DNA of 50,628 bases. Source: Clostridia bacterium (GTDB lineage: Bacteria > Bacillota > Clostridia > Oscillospirales > QAKW01). This document shows positions 32,993 through 41,457 of this stretch, in pieces; the first letter of the stretch is position 1; each line of letters begins with the position of its first letter. The notes beneath the pieces were generated by a model. The model was not told the DNA's origin, searched no databases, and was given only the letters and a program-made list of their open reading frames with translations. Made by a program: the position numbers and the translations under genes. The stretch lies in the NCBI GenBank assembly GCA_017464525.1, contig JAFTZM010000040.1:1-50628 (forward strand). The letters run 5' to 3'.

Positions 32993-34840
32993 TTAATACT
33001 CCACGCAAAGAACATCCACTTTCGCTTCGGTATCAGCGAGATATTCAAAGGAGCGGATTTCTTTTTCCGGGTAAGGGTTAGGATAGGCGGTGGTAAACCA
33101 GGTGCGGCCGTCCTTCCTTTTGGGGATGGTGGAATAAGCGATCTCGCCGAGGGCGCTATTATCCAAGGAGGTTTCCGGATCGAAATCCGGATCATCCGCC
33201 CCGATCACGGTGGAAAGGGCATCATGGGAGATATTGGTCCCGTACTTGACCTCCAGAAAAGCCTCGGTACCGTCGGTATAGGTCACCTTATAGTGGCCCA
33301 TATGATATTTTTCGTTCTCGATGAAAATACCGTCGTAGAATACCCGATAGGGAATCCGATGGGAAGTGGTATGGGTCACGGTGATATAGGGCTTTTCTGC
33401 GATATTACCGTAATGAAGATGGAAGGCCTCCCGGAAGGTACGATCCATGACCTCCTGGCGGCGGGCATTGGAATAGGCCTCGCTCCAGAGGGCAAAGGCG
33501 CCGAAGATCAGATTTTTATACTGGCCGTTCCGTTGCATATATTCCGGGTGGTTACTACCCCAATTGGAGCAGGAGCCGCCCTTAACGCCGTAGTGGCGGC
33601 GATCGCGCCAGAGCTCCACCATATCGACAGACATATTGCCGAAGACGGTTTCGTAGCCATGCTTATGGTAGACGAAATCGTGCTCGATGCCAAAGCTATA
33701 GTACCAGTTGATCATCAGAATATCCTTGGGCAGCATGGACTGGCAATAGAAGGTGGGCGGGTAGTAGTAATGATGCCCGGAGGTGCTGATACGGTCGTAG
33801 CCGGCACCGCCGTAGGTCCTGCCATCCGGCGTGACCACCGGCAGCAGCTTATCCCCCCACATGGCGGTGCGGATGCCCCGCTTGGCAAGCCAATCATGGA
33901 TTTTGATCACATCCCCGGCAAATACATCATGAGGCTTTTTATCCCTGCAGCGGGGGCAAAGGCACATGGAATAATATTCATCATGGCCGATATTGACCAG
34001 CTCCGGCTGAAAGACCTCGATGACCTCCTCCAGGATATCAAAAACGATGGGATAGACCGCCGGGTTACTGGGGCAGTAGGTATCGGGGTAGGGATCCTCC
34101 TCCCGCTCCCGCAGCTCCGGGTGAGCCAGGCAGATATAATCGGTATGGGAAAGGGTGGGCACCTCGGGATAGACCGTCAGCCCCCGCTCACGGGCATAGG
34201 CGATGAGGGTACGCACCTCATCCTGCGTCAGGATATCCCCCTCCCCGTTATCGGTATGAATGGAGTTCTTAGCCCAAGGGTACGCCTTCTGGATCTCGCC
34301 GGTACGCCCGGAATAGCGGTGGGTATCCTCGGCGAAGGCCTTCCAGGCTTCGTTGATCTCCGGGTGCCGCTTATATTCCATAGCGCCGCCGATCTCCAGC
34401 GAAAGATAATTATACTTATAATAAACGATGGTATCTACCATATCAAAAAATTCCCGGAAGGAATTTCTCCCCGGCAGGTAGACTCGATAGCCCCGGAAGC
34501 CGCAATCCGGCTCATCCTCCAGCCGGCCGGTAAAGATCCCCTCATGGTTGCTCATCTGCTGCAATGTTACGGCAGCATAGATCAGCGCCCGGTCGGTATT
34601 GCCGTAAAGGACAGCCTCCTTTGGTGTGATGATCAGCGCATAGGCCTCATCCCCCGCTACCTGCGCATCCTCCGGCAGACCCTTTACCAGCTTCACGGCG
34701 GTGATCCCGCCCTCGGCAGTTCCCCGCTCCCGGATCAGCTTCTCAATAACGGTTCCGGCGTAGCCCTGCCCCTCCGCAGAAGCGGCAGAATTCAGGCCGG
34801 TTTTTTCACCTTTTTTCCAATATTTCGGTTCGAAAAACAT
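32993..34840 (-). CDS. GH20-like beta-N-acetylhexosaminidase family protein
   Basis: 615 residues without a signal peptide. An N-terminal alpha/beta domain (about 1-115) precedes a GH20-type barrel with EDEPDCGFRGYRVYLP, YPEVPTLSHTDY and the catalytic Asp-Glu pair in LVNIGHDEYYS (about 287-297; the usual word is GGDE). A C-terminal beta domain follows (about 490-615). The substrate is probably an N-acetylhexosaminide, but the altered motif leaves room for another glycoside. AGGGGG lies 8 bases before the ATG. Divergent from the marR/ABC operon. Confidence 0.82.
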   Translation of the reverse strand: MFFEPKYWKKGEKTGLNSAASAEGQGYAGTVIEKLIRERGTAEGGITAVKLVKGLPEDAQVAGDEAYALIITPKEAVLYGNTDRALIYAAVTLQQMSNHEGIFTGRLEDEPDCGFRGYRVYLPGRNSFREFFDMVDTIVYYKYNYLSLEIGGAMEYKRHPEINEAWKAFAEDTHRYSGRTGEIQKAYPWAKNSIHTDNGEGDILTQDEVRTLIAYARERGLTVYPEVPTLSHTDYICLAHPELREREEDPYPDTYCPSNPAVYPIVFDILEEVIEVFQPELVNIGHDEYYSMCLCPRCRDKKPHDVFAGDVIKIHDWLAKRGIRTAMWGDKLLPVVTPDGRTYGGAGYDRISTSGHHYYYPPTFYCQSMLPKDILMINWYYSFGIEHDFVYHKHGYETVFGNMSVDMVELWRDRRHYGVKGGSCSNWGSNHPEYMQRNGQYKNLIFGAFALWSEAYSNARRQEVMDRTFREAFHLHYGNIAEKPYITVTHTTSHRIPYRVFYDGIFIENEKYHMGHYKVTYTDGTEAFLEVKYGTNISHDALSTVIGADDPDFDPETSLDNSALGEIAYSTIPKRKDGRTWFTTAYPNPYPEKEIRSFEYLADTEAKVDVLCVEY

Positions 34841-34862
34841 CCAAAAGACCCCCTTTTTTTAA

Positions 34863-34891
34863 ATCATATCAAACGCCGGGGCCTTTTTCAA
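34863..34891 (-). promoter_or_regulatory. Promoter of the GH20 gene at 32993
   Basis: Minus-strand TTGAAA (34891..34886), 17-bp spacer, TATGAT (34868..34863). Confidence 0.55.
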
Positions 34892-34938
34892 CCAAAAAGA
34901 CAAAAGTACAAAAAATAAACCCCATTTTACAAATAATA

Positions 34939-34986
34939 GTTGACTTTGCAACCAATTCGGTTTATAATTTAGTTGATCATGCAACT
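34939..34986 (+). promoter_or_regulatory. marR promoter with two 16-bp operators
   Basis: The promoter is TTGACT (34940-34945), 17-bp spacer, TATAAT (34963-34968). Two near-identical sites, AGTTGACTTTGCAACC (34939-34954) and AGTTGATCATGCAACT (34971-34986), each have GTTG/CAAC arms. One covers the -35 region and the other follows the -10; their centres are 32 bp (three helical turns) apart. This fits autorepression by the MarR protein. Confidence 0.65.
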
Positions 34987-35005
34987 AATTTACGAGGTGA
35001 AAAAA

Positions 35006-35455
35006 TTGGATCGCTACAGAAGATATTTCAAGCGGATCCCCCGGATCGCCGAACGGTACTATAACCGCCACATGACCGAGGGGCTCACCGCGCAGGAGGC
35101 AAACGCCCTGCGGATGCTCTCCTTTAGCCAGCAGCTCACCCAGCAGCGGCTGGCCCATATGCTGGGCGTAGATAAATCTCAGGTGACCCGGCTGGTCAAC
35201 AAGCTGGAAAAGGAGGGCTATCTGACCCGGGAGACCAACCCGGAGGATCGGCGGGAAAAGCTCCTGGCCGCCACCGAAAAGGCCGACGCTGTGCGTGCCA
35301 TGGATCTGGAGCTGACCAATCGCTACTATGAATGGCTGCTTTCCATCCTGACCGAGGAAGAGCGGGAGCACTTTCTTTCCACCCTGGAAAAGCTGGCAGA
35401 GCGGGCCCGGGAATCCAGCCGGAACGGCTTTGCAGAACTGGAGGAAACACCATGA
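35006..35455 (+). CDS. MarR family transcriptional regulator
   Basis: 149 residues with a winged helix-turn-helix: ANALRMLSFSQQLTQQRLAH, VDKSQVTRLVNKLEKEGYL and the wing RETNPEDRREKLL. I place the start at TTG 35006, because GAGGTGA (34994-35000) lies 6 bases upstream; the ATG at 34979 lies inside the second operator. It should repress its own operon and lift repression on binding a small toxic compound. The stop overlaps the ATG of the first ABC gene (ATGA). Confidence 0.88.
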   Translation: MDRYRRYFKRIPRIAERYYNRHMTEGLTAQEANALRMLSFSQQLTQQRLAHMLGVDKSQVTRLVNKLEKEGYLTRETNPEDRREKLLAATEKADAVRAMDLELTNRYYEWLLSILTEEEREHFLSTLEKLAERARESSRNGFAELEETP

Positions 35456-37161
35456 AGCTGATCATCAAATACATCAAGCCCCATCTGCTGCAGATGGCCT
35501 TCGGGATGCTGATCAAGTTTATCGGTACCATTATGGATCTGCTGCTCCCCTACATTCTGGCCCATATCATCGATCGGGTGATCCCCTTGGGGAATATGAC
35601 GCCGGTACTGTGGTGGGGCGTGCTGATGCTGCTCTGCGCCGCTGTGGCCTGGATCGGCAATATTGTGGCTAACCGCTCGGCATCTATGGTCGCCAGAAAG
35701 GCGATCTTCCGGGTACGCCACGATCTTTTCCAAAAGATCTTCACCCTTTCCAACCATCAGGTGGATGTGAGTACCGTTCCCTCCCTCATCTCCCGCATGA
35801 CCACCGATACCTATAATCTCCACCGGATGATCGGGATGATGCAGCGGATCGGTATCCGGGCCCCCATTCTGGTGGTGGGAGGCGTTATCATCACCCTCAC
35901 CCTGGATCCGGTGCTGGCGGGCATCCTCATCGCCATGCTGCCCATCATGGCGGTGATCGTGACCTTCATCTCCAGAAAGGGCGTTCCCCTTTTTGCCCAG
36001 CTCCAGGAGCGCAACGACGATCTGATCCGCACCGTGCGGGAAAATGTAAGCGGCGTGCGGGTCATCAAGGCCCTTTCCAAAACAGAGGATGAAAAAAAGC
36101 GGTTTTTCAACGTAAACCGCAGCGTTTATAAGGCCGAAAGCAAGGCCAACCGCACCATGGCCATCAACTCTCCCCTGATGAATATGATCTTGAATTTAGG
36201 GTTGGTGCTGGTGGTTCTGGCCGGTGCCTGGCGGGTCAATGCGGGGGCTACCGGCGTGGGTACCATCACCGCCTTTCTCTCCTACTTCACCATTATCCTC
36301 AACGCCATGCTCACCATCACCCGGATCCTGACCATGTTTTCCCGCTCCCTGGCCTCTGCCCGGCGCATTCAGGAGATCATGGATCTGCCGGAGGAGCTGC
36401 AGCCGATGGAATGTGAGGCAGGCGGCGATGGTGCCATTTCCTTTGAAAATGTGACCTTCTCCTACCATAAAAGGCAGCCCAATCTGCAAAACATCAGCTT
36501 TACCCTCCAAAAAGGGGAAAGTCTGGGGATCTTAGGCCCCACCGGTGCCGGAAAAAGCACCCTGGCCGCCCTGCTGATGCGGTTTTATGATACCGACGAA
36601 GGGCGCATCACCTTAAACGGCCGGGATCTGCGGAGCATGACCCCCGCCGAGATCCGTTCCTCCTTCGGGGTAGTATTCCAGAATGACCAGCTCTTCCGGG
36701 ATACCATCGGGGAAAATGTGCGGATCGGCCGGGAGCTCACCGAGGAACAGCTACAGACTGCGCTGGAGCACGCGCAGGCCGCCGAATTTGTGGCAGAAAA
36801 GGGCGGACTTTCCGCTCCGGTGGAGCCCAAGGCCTCCAACCTTTCCGGCGGCCAGAAGCAGCGGTTGCTTATCGCCCGGGCTCTGGCAGGGAACCCTGAT
36901 TTCCTGATCCTGGACGATTCCTCCAGCGCCCTGGACTTCAAGACCGATGCGGCATTGCGCAAGACCCTGCGGGAGCATTATGCCGATACCACCTCCATCC
37001 TCATTGCCCAGCGGGTCAGCTCGGTGCGGCATTGCGATCAGATCCTGGTATTGGAGGACGGCAAGGCCATGGGGCTGGGCACCCATGAAGAACTGATGGA
37101 AAATTGCCCGCTCTATCGGGAGATCTACACCCTGCAGACCGGCGAGGAGGTGGCGGTATGA
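35452..37161 (+). CDS. ABC exporter subunit with degenerate nucleotide site (MarR operon)
   Basis: 569 residues: six membrane helices (about 15-310), then a nucleotide-binding domain with Walker A GPTGAGKS, signature LSGGQKQRL, Walker B FLILDDSSSALD (catalytic Glu replaced by Asp) and a Gln in the switch (IAQRVSS). It is the degenerate half of a heterodimeric multidrug-type exporter, like the pair at 22-25.7 kb. Translation is coupled to marR and to the next gene by four-base overlaps. MarR control suggests export of an antimicrobial or other toxic compound. Confidence 0.92.
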   Translation: MKLIIKYIKPHLLQMAFGMLIKFIGTIMDLLLPYILAHIIDRVIPLGNMTPVLWWGVLMLLCAAVAWIGNIVANRSASMVARKAIFRVRHDLFQKIFTLSNHQVDVSTVPSLISRMTTDTYNLHRMIGMMQRIGIRAPILVVGGVIITLTLDPVLAGILIAMLPIMAVIVTFISRKGVPLFAQLQERNDDLIRTVRENVSGVRVIKALSKTEDEKKRFFNVNRSVYKAESKANRTMAINSPLMNMILNLGLVLVVLAGAWRVNAGATGVGTITAFLSYFTIILNAMLTITRILTMFSRSLASARRIQEIMDLPEELQPMECEAGGDGAISFENVTFSYHKRQPNLQNISFTLQKGESLGILGPTGAGKSTLAALLMRFYDTDEGRITLNGRDLRSMTPAEIRSSFGVVFQNDQLFRDTIGENVRIGRELTEEQLQTALEHAQAAEFVAEKGGLSAPVEPKASNLSGGQKQRLLIARALAGNPDFLILDDSSSALDFKTDAALRKTLREHYADTTSILIAQRVSSVRHCDQILVLEDGKAMGLGTHEELMENCPLYREIYTLQTGEEVAV

Positions 37162-38915
37162 ACAAGCAAAAAGGCAAGCGTTCCGCTCTGCTGCGGCTGG
37201 GCGGCTATCTTTGGAAATTCAAATGGTTCCTGATCCTGGCCATCCTGCTGGCCATGACCTCCAATGTGCTGTCCCTTTTAGGCCCGGAGCTATCCGGCCA
37301 GGCCATCGACGCCGCCACCGGCGGTAAAGGCCGGGTGGATTTTGAAGCAGTGCTGCATTTTGCAGGGCTGATGGCCATCTTCTATGTGGTCTCGGCCATC
37401 CTTTCCTATCTTTTGCAGATCACCATGATCCACATCGCCCGTAATGTGACCTTCCGGCTGCGGCAGGATCTTTTTGAGCGGCTGGCAGAACTACCTGTAG
37501 GGTTCTACGACAGCCATCCCCCCGGCGATATTTTAAGCCGCATCAGCTACGATGCAGATAACATCAGCGAGACCCTGGCCTCGGATGTGGTGCACGTTTT
37601 CACCGCTGTCATCACCATCTTCGGCTCCCTTTATATGATGCTGCGGATCAGCCCGCCGCTGCTGCTGGTGTTTGCGGTGACCATTCCCCTCTCCATCCTG
37701 CTCACCCGGTTCATCACCAAGCGCACCCGCCCCCTTTTCCGCCAGCGGAGCAAAAAGCTGGGCGAGCTGAACGATTTTGTGGAGGAAAAGATCTCCGGGC
37801 AGAAGACCCTGAAATCCTATAATCAGGAGGAAAATGTGCTGCAGGATTTCGACGAAGAGGACGAAACGGTGGTAGAAGCCTATTATAAGGCGGAATACTA
37901 CGGCAGCACCATGGGCCCCTCCATGAACCTGATCAATAACCTTTCCCTGGCGCTGGTCTCGGTGCTGGGTGCCATCCTCTACATCACCAGCGGCGGTACC
38001 GCCATTACCATCGGCAATATTTCCAGCTTTGTACTTTACAGCCGGAAATTCTCCGGCCCCATCCACGAGATCGCCAATATCTTCAGCGAGCTGCAATCGG
38101 CCCTGGCCGCTGCCGAGCGGATCTTCGGGCTGATGGACGAGCTTCCTGAGCCCGCCGACCCCGCCGATGCGGAGCCGGCAGAGCAGGTGCGGGGCGAAGT
38201 GCAGCTGAAGCAGGTGGATTTCGGCTATCTCCCTGAAAAAACCATTCTGCACGACTTTTCCCTTTTGGCCGAGCCGGGCAAAACGGTGGCCATTGTGGGC
38301 CCTACAGGGGCAGGAAAAAGCACCCTGATCAACCTGCTGATGCGTTTTTACGAGATCCAAGAGGGCAGCGTTGCCCTGGACGGCCGAGATATCCGGCAGA
38401 TCACCCGGGGCAGCCTGCGGCTGGCCTATTCTATGGTGTTGCAGGAGACCTGGCTCTTCTATGGCACCATCTACGATAACATCGCCTACGGCCGGCCGGA
38501 TGCCACCCGTGAGGAGGTCGTCGCCGCCGCTAAGGCCGCCGGGATCCATCCCTTTATCACCGCCCTGCCGGAGGGGTATGATACCATCCTCACCGACGAT
38601 GCGGCCAATATCTCCAAGGGGCAAAAGCAGCTGTTGACCATCGCCCGGGCCATGCTGATGAACTGCCATATGCTGATTCTGGATGAAGCCACCTCCAATG
38701 TGGATACCCGCACCGAAAAGCTGGTGCAAAAGGCCATGCTCAAGCTGATGAAGGGAAAGACCTGCTTTGTGGTGGCCCACCGCCTCTCCACCATCCGGGA
38801 TGCAGACCTGATCCTGGTGGTGAAGGAGGGCGAGATCGTTCAGCGGGGTACCCACACCCAGCTGATGCAGGAGGGCGGCTTCTACCGGGAACTTTATAAC
38901 GCCCAGTTTGAATAA
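37158..38915 (+). CDS. ABC exporter subunit with canonical Walker B (MarR operon)
   Basis: 585 residues, membrane domain plus nucleotide-binding domain with Walker A GPTGAGKS, Walker B MLILDEATSNVD, switch His (VVAHRLST) and a non-standard signature ISKGQKQLL. Partner of the preceding subunit. ATG 37158 has GGAGGTG upstream and overlaps the previous stop (ATGA); the longer ORF start at 37104 lies inside the upstream gene. Confidence 0.92.
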   Translation: MNKQKGKRSALLRLGGYLWKFKWFLILAILLAMTSNVLSLLGPELSGQAIDAATGGKGRVDFEAVLHFAGLMAIFYVVSAILSYLLQITMIHIARNVTFRLRQDLFERLAELPVGFYDSHPPGDILSRISYDADNISETLASDVVHVFTAVITIFGSLYMMLRISPPLLLVFAVTIPLSILLTRFITKRTRPLFRQRSKKLGELNDFVEEKISGQKTLKSYNQEENVLQDFDEEDETVVEAYYKAEYYGSTMGPSMNLINNLSLALVSVLGAILYITSGGTAITIGNISSFVLYSRKFSGPIHEIANIFSELQSALAAAERIFGLMDELPEPADPADAEPAEQVRGEVQLKQVDFGYLPEKTILHDFSLLAEPGKTVAIVGPTGAGKSTLINLLMRFYEIQEGSVALDGRDIRQITRGSLRLAYSMVLQETWLFYGTIYDNIAYGRPDATREEVVAAAKAAGIHPFITALPEGYDTILTDDAANISKGQKQLLTIARAMLMNCHMLILDEATSNVDTRTEKLVQKAMLKLMKGKTCFVVAHRLSTIRDADLILVVKEGEIVQRGTHTQLMQEGGFYRELYNAQFE

Positions 38916-39000
38916 TTAACAGAAGTTAAACATTTCGGAAAATATTTTATAACAACCGGTCGGTATAATGGGTTCATCAAAAACGAAAGAGGTAACAACG

Positions 39001-39363
39001 ATGAACGAGCAGGAATTTCTGGTGCAGAAGCTCCGCACCCAATACACCGAAAAGGAGTATACCAACCTGGAGCTGCTGAAGGAGCTGGATGCTAAAGTGA
39101 AGCGCCCCGCCAATTTTTTCGCCTATCTCTTCGGCAGTATCGGCGCCATTGTTATGGGCAGCGGCATGAGCCTGGTAATGACCGAGGAACTGAGAGCCGC
39201 CCTGCAGATCGCCGAGCCCTTGGTGCCCGGCATCGTGATCGGCTGTATCGGCCTGGTGATGGCGGTACTGAACTACCCCCTCTATAAAGGCATCCTTGGC
39301 CGCCGCCGTAAAAAATACGCCGACCAGATCATCTCCCTCAGCGATAGTCTCCTGAGTGAATAA
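39001..39363 (+). CDS. Small membrane protein of unknown function
   Basis: 120 residues: an acidic/basic N-terminal helix (about 1-36), two membrane helices (about 40-62 and 72-95) and a basic C-terminal tail (GILGRRRKKYADQIISLSD). No family recognised, though dihelical proteins of this kind are common in clostridia. ATG 39001 has AGAGGT upstream. A TATAAT at 38964-38969, with a weak -35, overlaps the inverted repeat ACCG-GT-CGGT (38955-38964), a TetR-like operator shape. A strong terminator follows at 39428. Confidence 0.65.
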   Translation: MNEQEFLVQKLRTQYTEKEYTNLELLKELDAKVKRPANFFAYLFGSIGAIVMGSGMSLVMTEELRAALQIAEPLVPGIVIGCIGLVMAVLNYPLYKGILGRRRKKYADQIISLSDSLLSE

Positions 39364-39427
39364 AGAAAAGCCACCTTGGGTGCCCTCAGTTAGGGAAGAA
39401 TCGGTTTGAAACCATCATACATAACGA

Positions 39428-39463
39428 AAAAATCCCGCAATGCGTCAGCATTGCGGGATTTTT
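39428..39463 (+). terminator. Terminator of the small membrane protein gene
   Basis: A 15-bp perfect stem AAAAATCCCGCAATG/CATTGCGGGATTTTT (39428-39442, 39449-39463), loop CGTCAG. Confidence 0.85.
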
Positions 39464-39497
39464 GTCATTGCGCCTGAGCAGTCCACTGGACCTTCGA

Positions 39498-39904
39498 CCC
39501 CAAATAAATCGGGATGTTCCGCACAATTGAATTGTACGTTGAGGCGTTGACTTTCTTCTTTTACGCTCTGCCGGCCAATTGAATTGGCCGCTGAGACCCC
39601 GACCCCAAATGAATTGGGGTGCCTCACACAATTGAATTGTGCGCTGGGGCTTTGTTCTTCTTTTTTACAGTCTGCCGGCCAATTGAATTGTGCGCTGGGG
39701 CCTTGACCTTCTTCTTTTCGCAGTCTACAGGCCAATTGAATTGGCCGCTGAGGTCTTGGCCCCAAATGAATTGGGGTACCTCGCACAATTGAATTGTACG
39801 TTGAGGCTTTGCACTTTCTCCTTTCGCAGTCTGCAGGCCAATTGAATTGGCCGCTGGATTCTTGACCTCAAATGAATTGGGGTGTTCCACACAATTGAAT
39901 TGTG
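39498..39904 (+). repeat. Three-class palindrome array, about 105-bp tandem unit
   Basis: Units of GGCC-AATTGAATT-GGCC, then CCCC-AAATGAATT-GGGG, then CACA-ATTGAATT-GTG, separated by conserved short spacers and a pyrimidine-rich CTTCTTTT-like linker. GGCC boxes start at 39573, 39677, 39730 and 39836 (steps 104, 53, 106); CCCC boxes at 39498 (decayed), 39603, 39760 and 39866; CACA boxes at about 39523, 39627, 39785 and 39890. The 39677 box is a hybrid: a GGCC left arm joined to a CACA right arm, explaining the half-length step. The 618-base gap 39364-39981 contains this array and two terminators; ORFs inside are repeat artefacts. Confidence 0.8.
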
Positions 39905-39926
39905 TGATGAGGCGGAAATACGCCCA

Positions 39927-39970
39927 ATTAAAAAGCGAAGAGAAAGAGCAAAAACTCTTTCTCTTCGCTT
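39927..39970 (-). terminator. Terminator of the CorB/CNNM gene
   Basis: A 16-bp perfect stem AAGCGAAGAGAAAGAG (39933-39948) with 39955-39970, loop CAAAAA, 11 bases beyond the stop; on the minus strand it is followed by TTTTTAATT. Confidence 0.85.
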
Positions 39971-39981
39971 CTTTAACAATA

Positions 39982-41286
39982 TTATACTGTTTCTTCGCTT
40001 TCCTCTTCCACGCCCAGCGGCTTATTGCATTTTACATTCACAAACGCCACGCGGTGGAAATCGGTTTCGGCAACGGTGATCTCCAGCGCCTCATAGGCAA
40101 AGCAATCGCCCTCTTCCGGCACCTTGCCCAGCTGCTCCATGACCCAGCCGCCGAGGGAAACGCTTTCTGCCTCCTCCTCGGTCTCATGGCTCAGCTCAAA
40201 GAATTCGCAGAAATCCTCGATATTGACGGTGCAATCCACCAGCCAGGTATCCTCGCCCTGCTGCTTGAATTCCTCCACCACCTCATCGTGCTCATCCCAG
40301 ATCTCGCCCACCAGCTCCTCCAGGATATCCTCCATGGTCACGATCCCGTAGGTGCCGCCGTACTCATCCAGAACCACGGCGATATGGGATTTATTTTTCT
40401 GCAGCAGCTGCAGCAGATCGTTAATCTTTTCTGCCCGCTGCACAAAGAGCGGAGGTGTCATGATCTCCTTCACGCTCTTCTGGGTAATACCGGTCTCGGT
40501 ATAGAAATCCTTCTGGTGGATCACGCCCACCACGTTATCGATGCTCTCCTCATACACCAACAGGCGGGAGAACTGGGTCTCATAGAAGGTTTTGGAGATC
40601 TCAGCCTTTTCCGTTTCAATGGAGACTGCCTCCAGATCGGTACGGTGGGTCAGGATATCCTCTGCCTTACGCTCGGTGAATTCAATGGCATTTTTCAGCA
40701 GATTGCTCTCATCCTCATCGATGCTGCCCTCCTGCTGGACCTCATCCACCAGCATCAGCAGCTCTTCCTGAGACATTTTGGTATCCTCTTCCACCTTCAG
40801 CAGCTTGGCAAGCAACGCCTTCCAGCCGGAAAAGATCAGGTTCAAAGGCAGCAGCAGCCAGATAAAGAACTGCAGCAGGGGCGCTGCAAACATCGCCCAT
40901 TTTTCTGCAATATCCTTAGCAATGCTCTTGGGGGAGATCTCCCCGAAGATCAGCACGGCGATGGTGACCACAACGGTAGAGATCGTGGCACCGTTGATGG
41001 GATAATAATGCAGGAACAGTACCGTACCCAAAGAAGATACGGAGATATTCACAATATTATTGCCGATCAGGATGGTGGAGATCAGCTTATCATACCGGTC
41101 GGAAAGCTTCAGCACCAGCGCCGCGCGCTTATCGCCCTTTTCCGCCATGGTCTTGAGGCGGGTCTTGTTGATAGATGAAAAGGCGGTCTCGGTGGCAGAA
41201 AAATACGCCGAGCCGATCAAGCAACAGATCATCATGATAATATACGTTGCTAACGGGAAGGGGTCGCTACTCATACTTGGGTCCAT
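39982..41286 (-). CDS. CorB/CNNM-family (hemolysin-like) Mg2+ transporter
   Basis: 434 residues: a DUF21/CNNM membrane domain (about 10-195; GSAYFSATETAFSSINKTRL, TILIGNNIVNI and EISPKSIAKD), a CBS pair (about 215-335; HIAVVLDEYGGTYGIVTMED) and a C-terminal CorC_HlyC domain (about 350-425). CNNM/CorB proteins transport Mg2+ or control its efflux, with ATP-Mg bound at the CBS pair. The ATG at 41286 is preceded by AAGGAG at a long spacing of 14. Upstream lie a 23-codon acidic ORF and a terminator hairpin, so expression is probably controlled by attenuation. Confidence 0.9.
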   Translation of the reverse strand: MDPSMSSDPFPLATYIIMMICCLIGSAYFSATETAFSSINKTRLKTMAEKGDKRAALVLKLSDRYDKLISTILIGNNIVNISVSSLGTVLFLHYYPINGATISTVVVTIAVLIFGEISPKSIAKDIAEKWAMFAAPLLQFFIWLLLPLNLIFSGWKALLAKLLKVEEDTKMSQEELLMLVDEVQQEGSIDEDESNLLKNAIEFTERKAEDILTHRTDLEAVSIETEKAEISKTFYETQFSRLLVYEESIDNVVGVIHQKDFYTETGITQKSVKEIMTPPLFVQRAEKINDLLQLLQKNKSHIAVVLDEYGGTYGIVTMEDILEELVGEIWDEHDEVVEEFKQQGEDTWLVDCTVNIEDFCEFFELSHETEEEAESVSLGGWVMEQLGKVPEEGDCFAYEALEITVAETDFHRVAFVNVKCNKPLGVEEESEETV

Positions 41287-41326
41287 TTTTTCAGAATTTA
41301 CTCCTTATAAATTTGTACGAAGGCGC

Positions 41327-41366
41327 AAAAAAGCATACCTATCCCTTTTCAGTGATAAGTATGCTT
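41327..41366 (-). terminator. Attenuator hairpin in the CorB leader
   Basis: On the minus strand the arms 41366..41353 and 41344..41331 form AAGCATAC/GTATGCTT plus TATC/GATA with two mismatches, followed by TTTTTT (41332..41327). The 5' arm is made of the last codons (AAG CAT ACT TAT) of the leader ORF at 41349-41420. The hairpin ends 41 bases before the corB ATG. Confidence 0.75.
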
Positions 41367-41420
41367 ATAAAAATCAGTGAAGTAACAATTATCGTAATCG
41401 TCGCTACTGTCGCTGTCCAT
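41349..41420 (-). CDS. Acidic 23-residue leader peptide of the CorB/CNNM gene
   Basis: ATG 41420..41418 opens MDSDSSDDYDNCYFTDFYKH plus TYH and ends at TGA 41351..41349. Six of the first ten residues are Asp or neighbours of Asp (five Asp, three Ser). Such acidic runs are known to destabilise translating ribosomes at low Mg2+ and are used by enterobacterial MgtL leaders. GGAGG lies 14 bases upstream, further than usual. The stop codon lies in the loop side of the terminator hairpin, and the start region (AAGTAT just before ATG) could pair with ATACTT in the terminator arm. A Mg2+-sensing attenuator is the proposed role, by inference. Confidence 0.55.
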   Translation of the reverse strand: MDSDSSDDYDNCYFTDFYKHTYH

Positions 41421-41457
41421 ATACTTGCGTAGTTCCTCCGTCGATTGTATTAATTTA

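Noticed and set aside
39498..39904. CRISPR array
   Set aside because: Units contain three different palindromes and conserved linkers rather than one repeat and unique spacers.
39386..39979. Overlapping minus-strand ORFs with repeated peptides such as NSIGRQ and PIHLG
   Set aside because: They are translations of the palindromic 105-bp repeat in several frames, without ribosome sites or consistent codon use.
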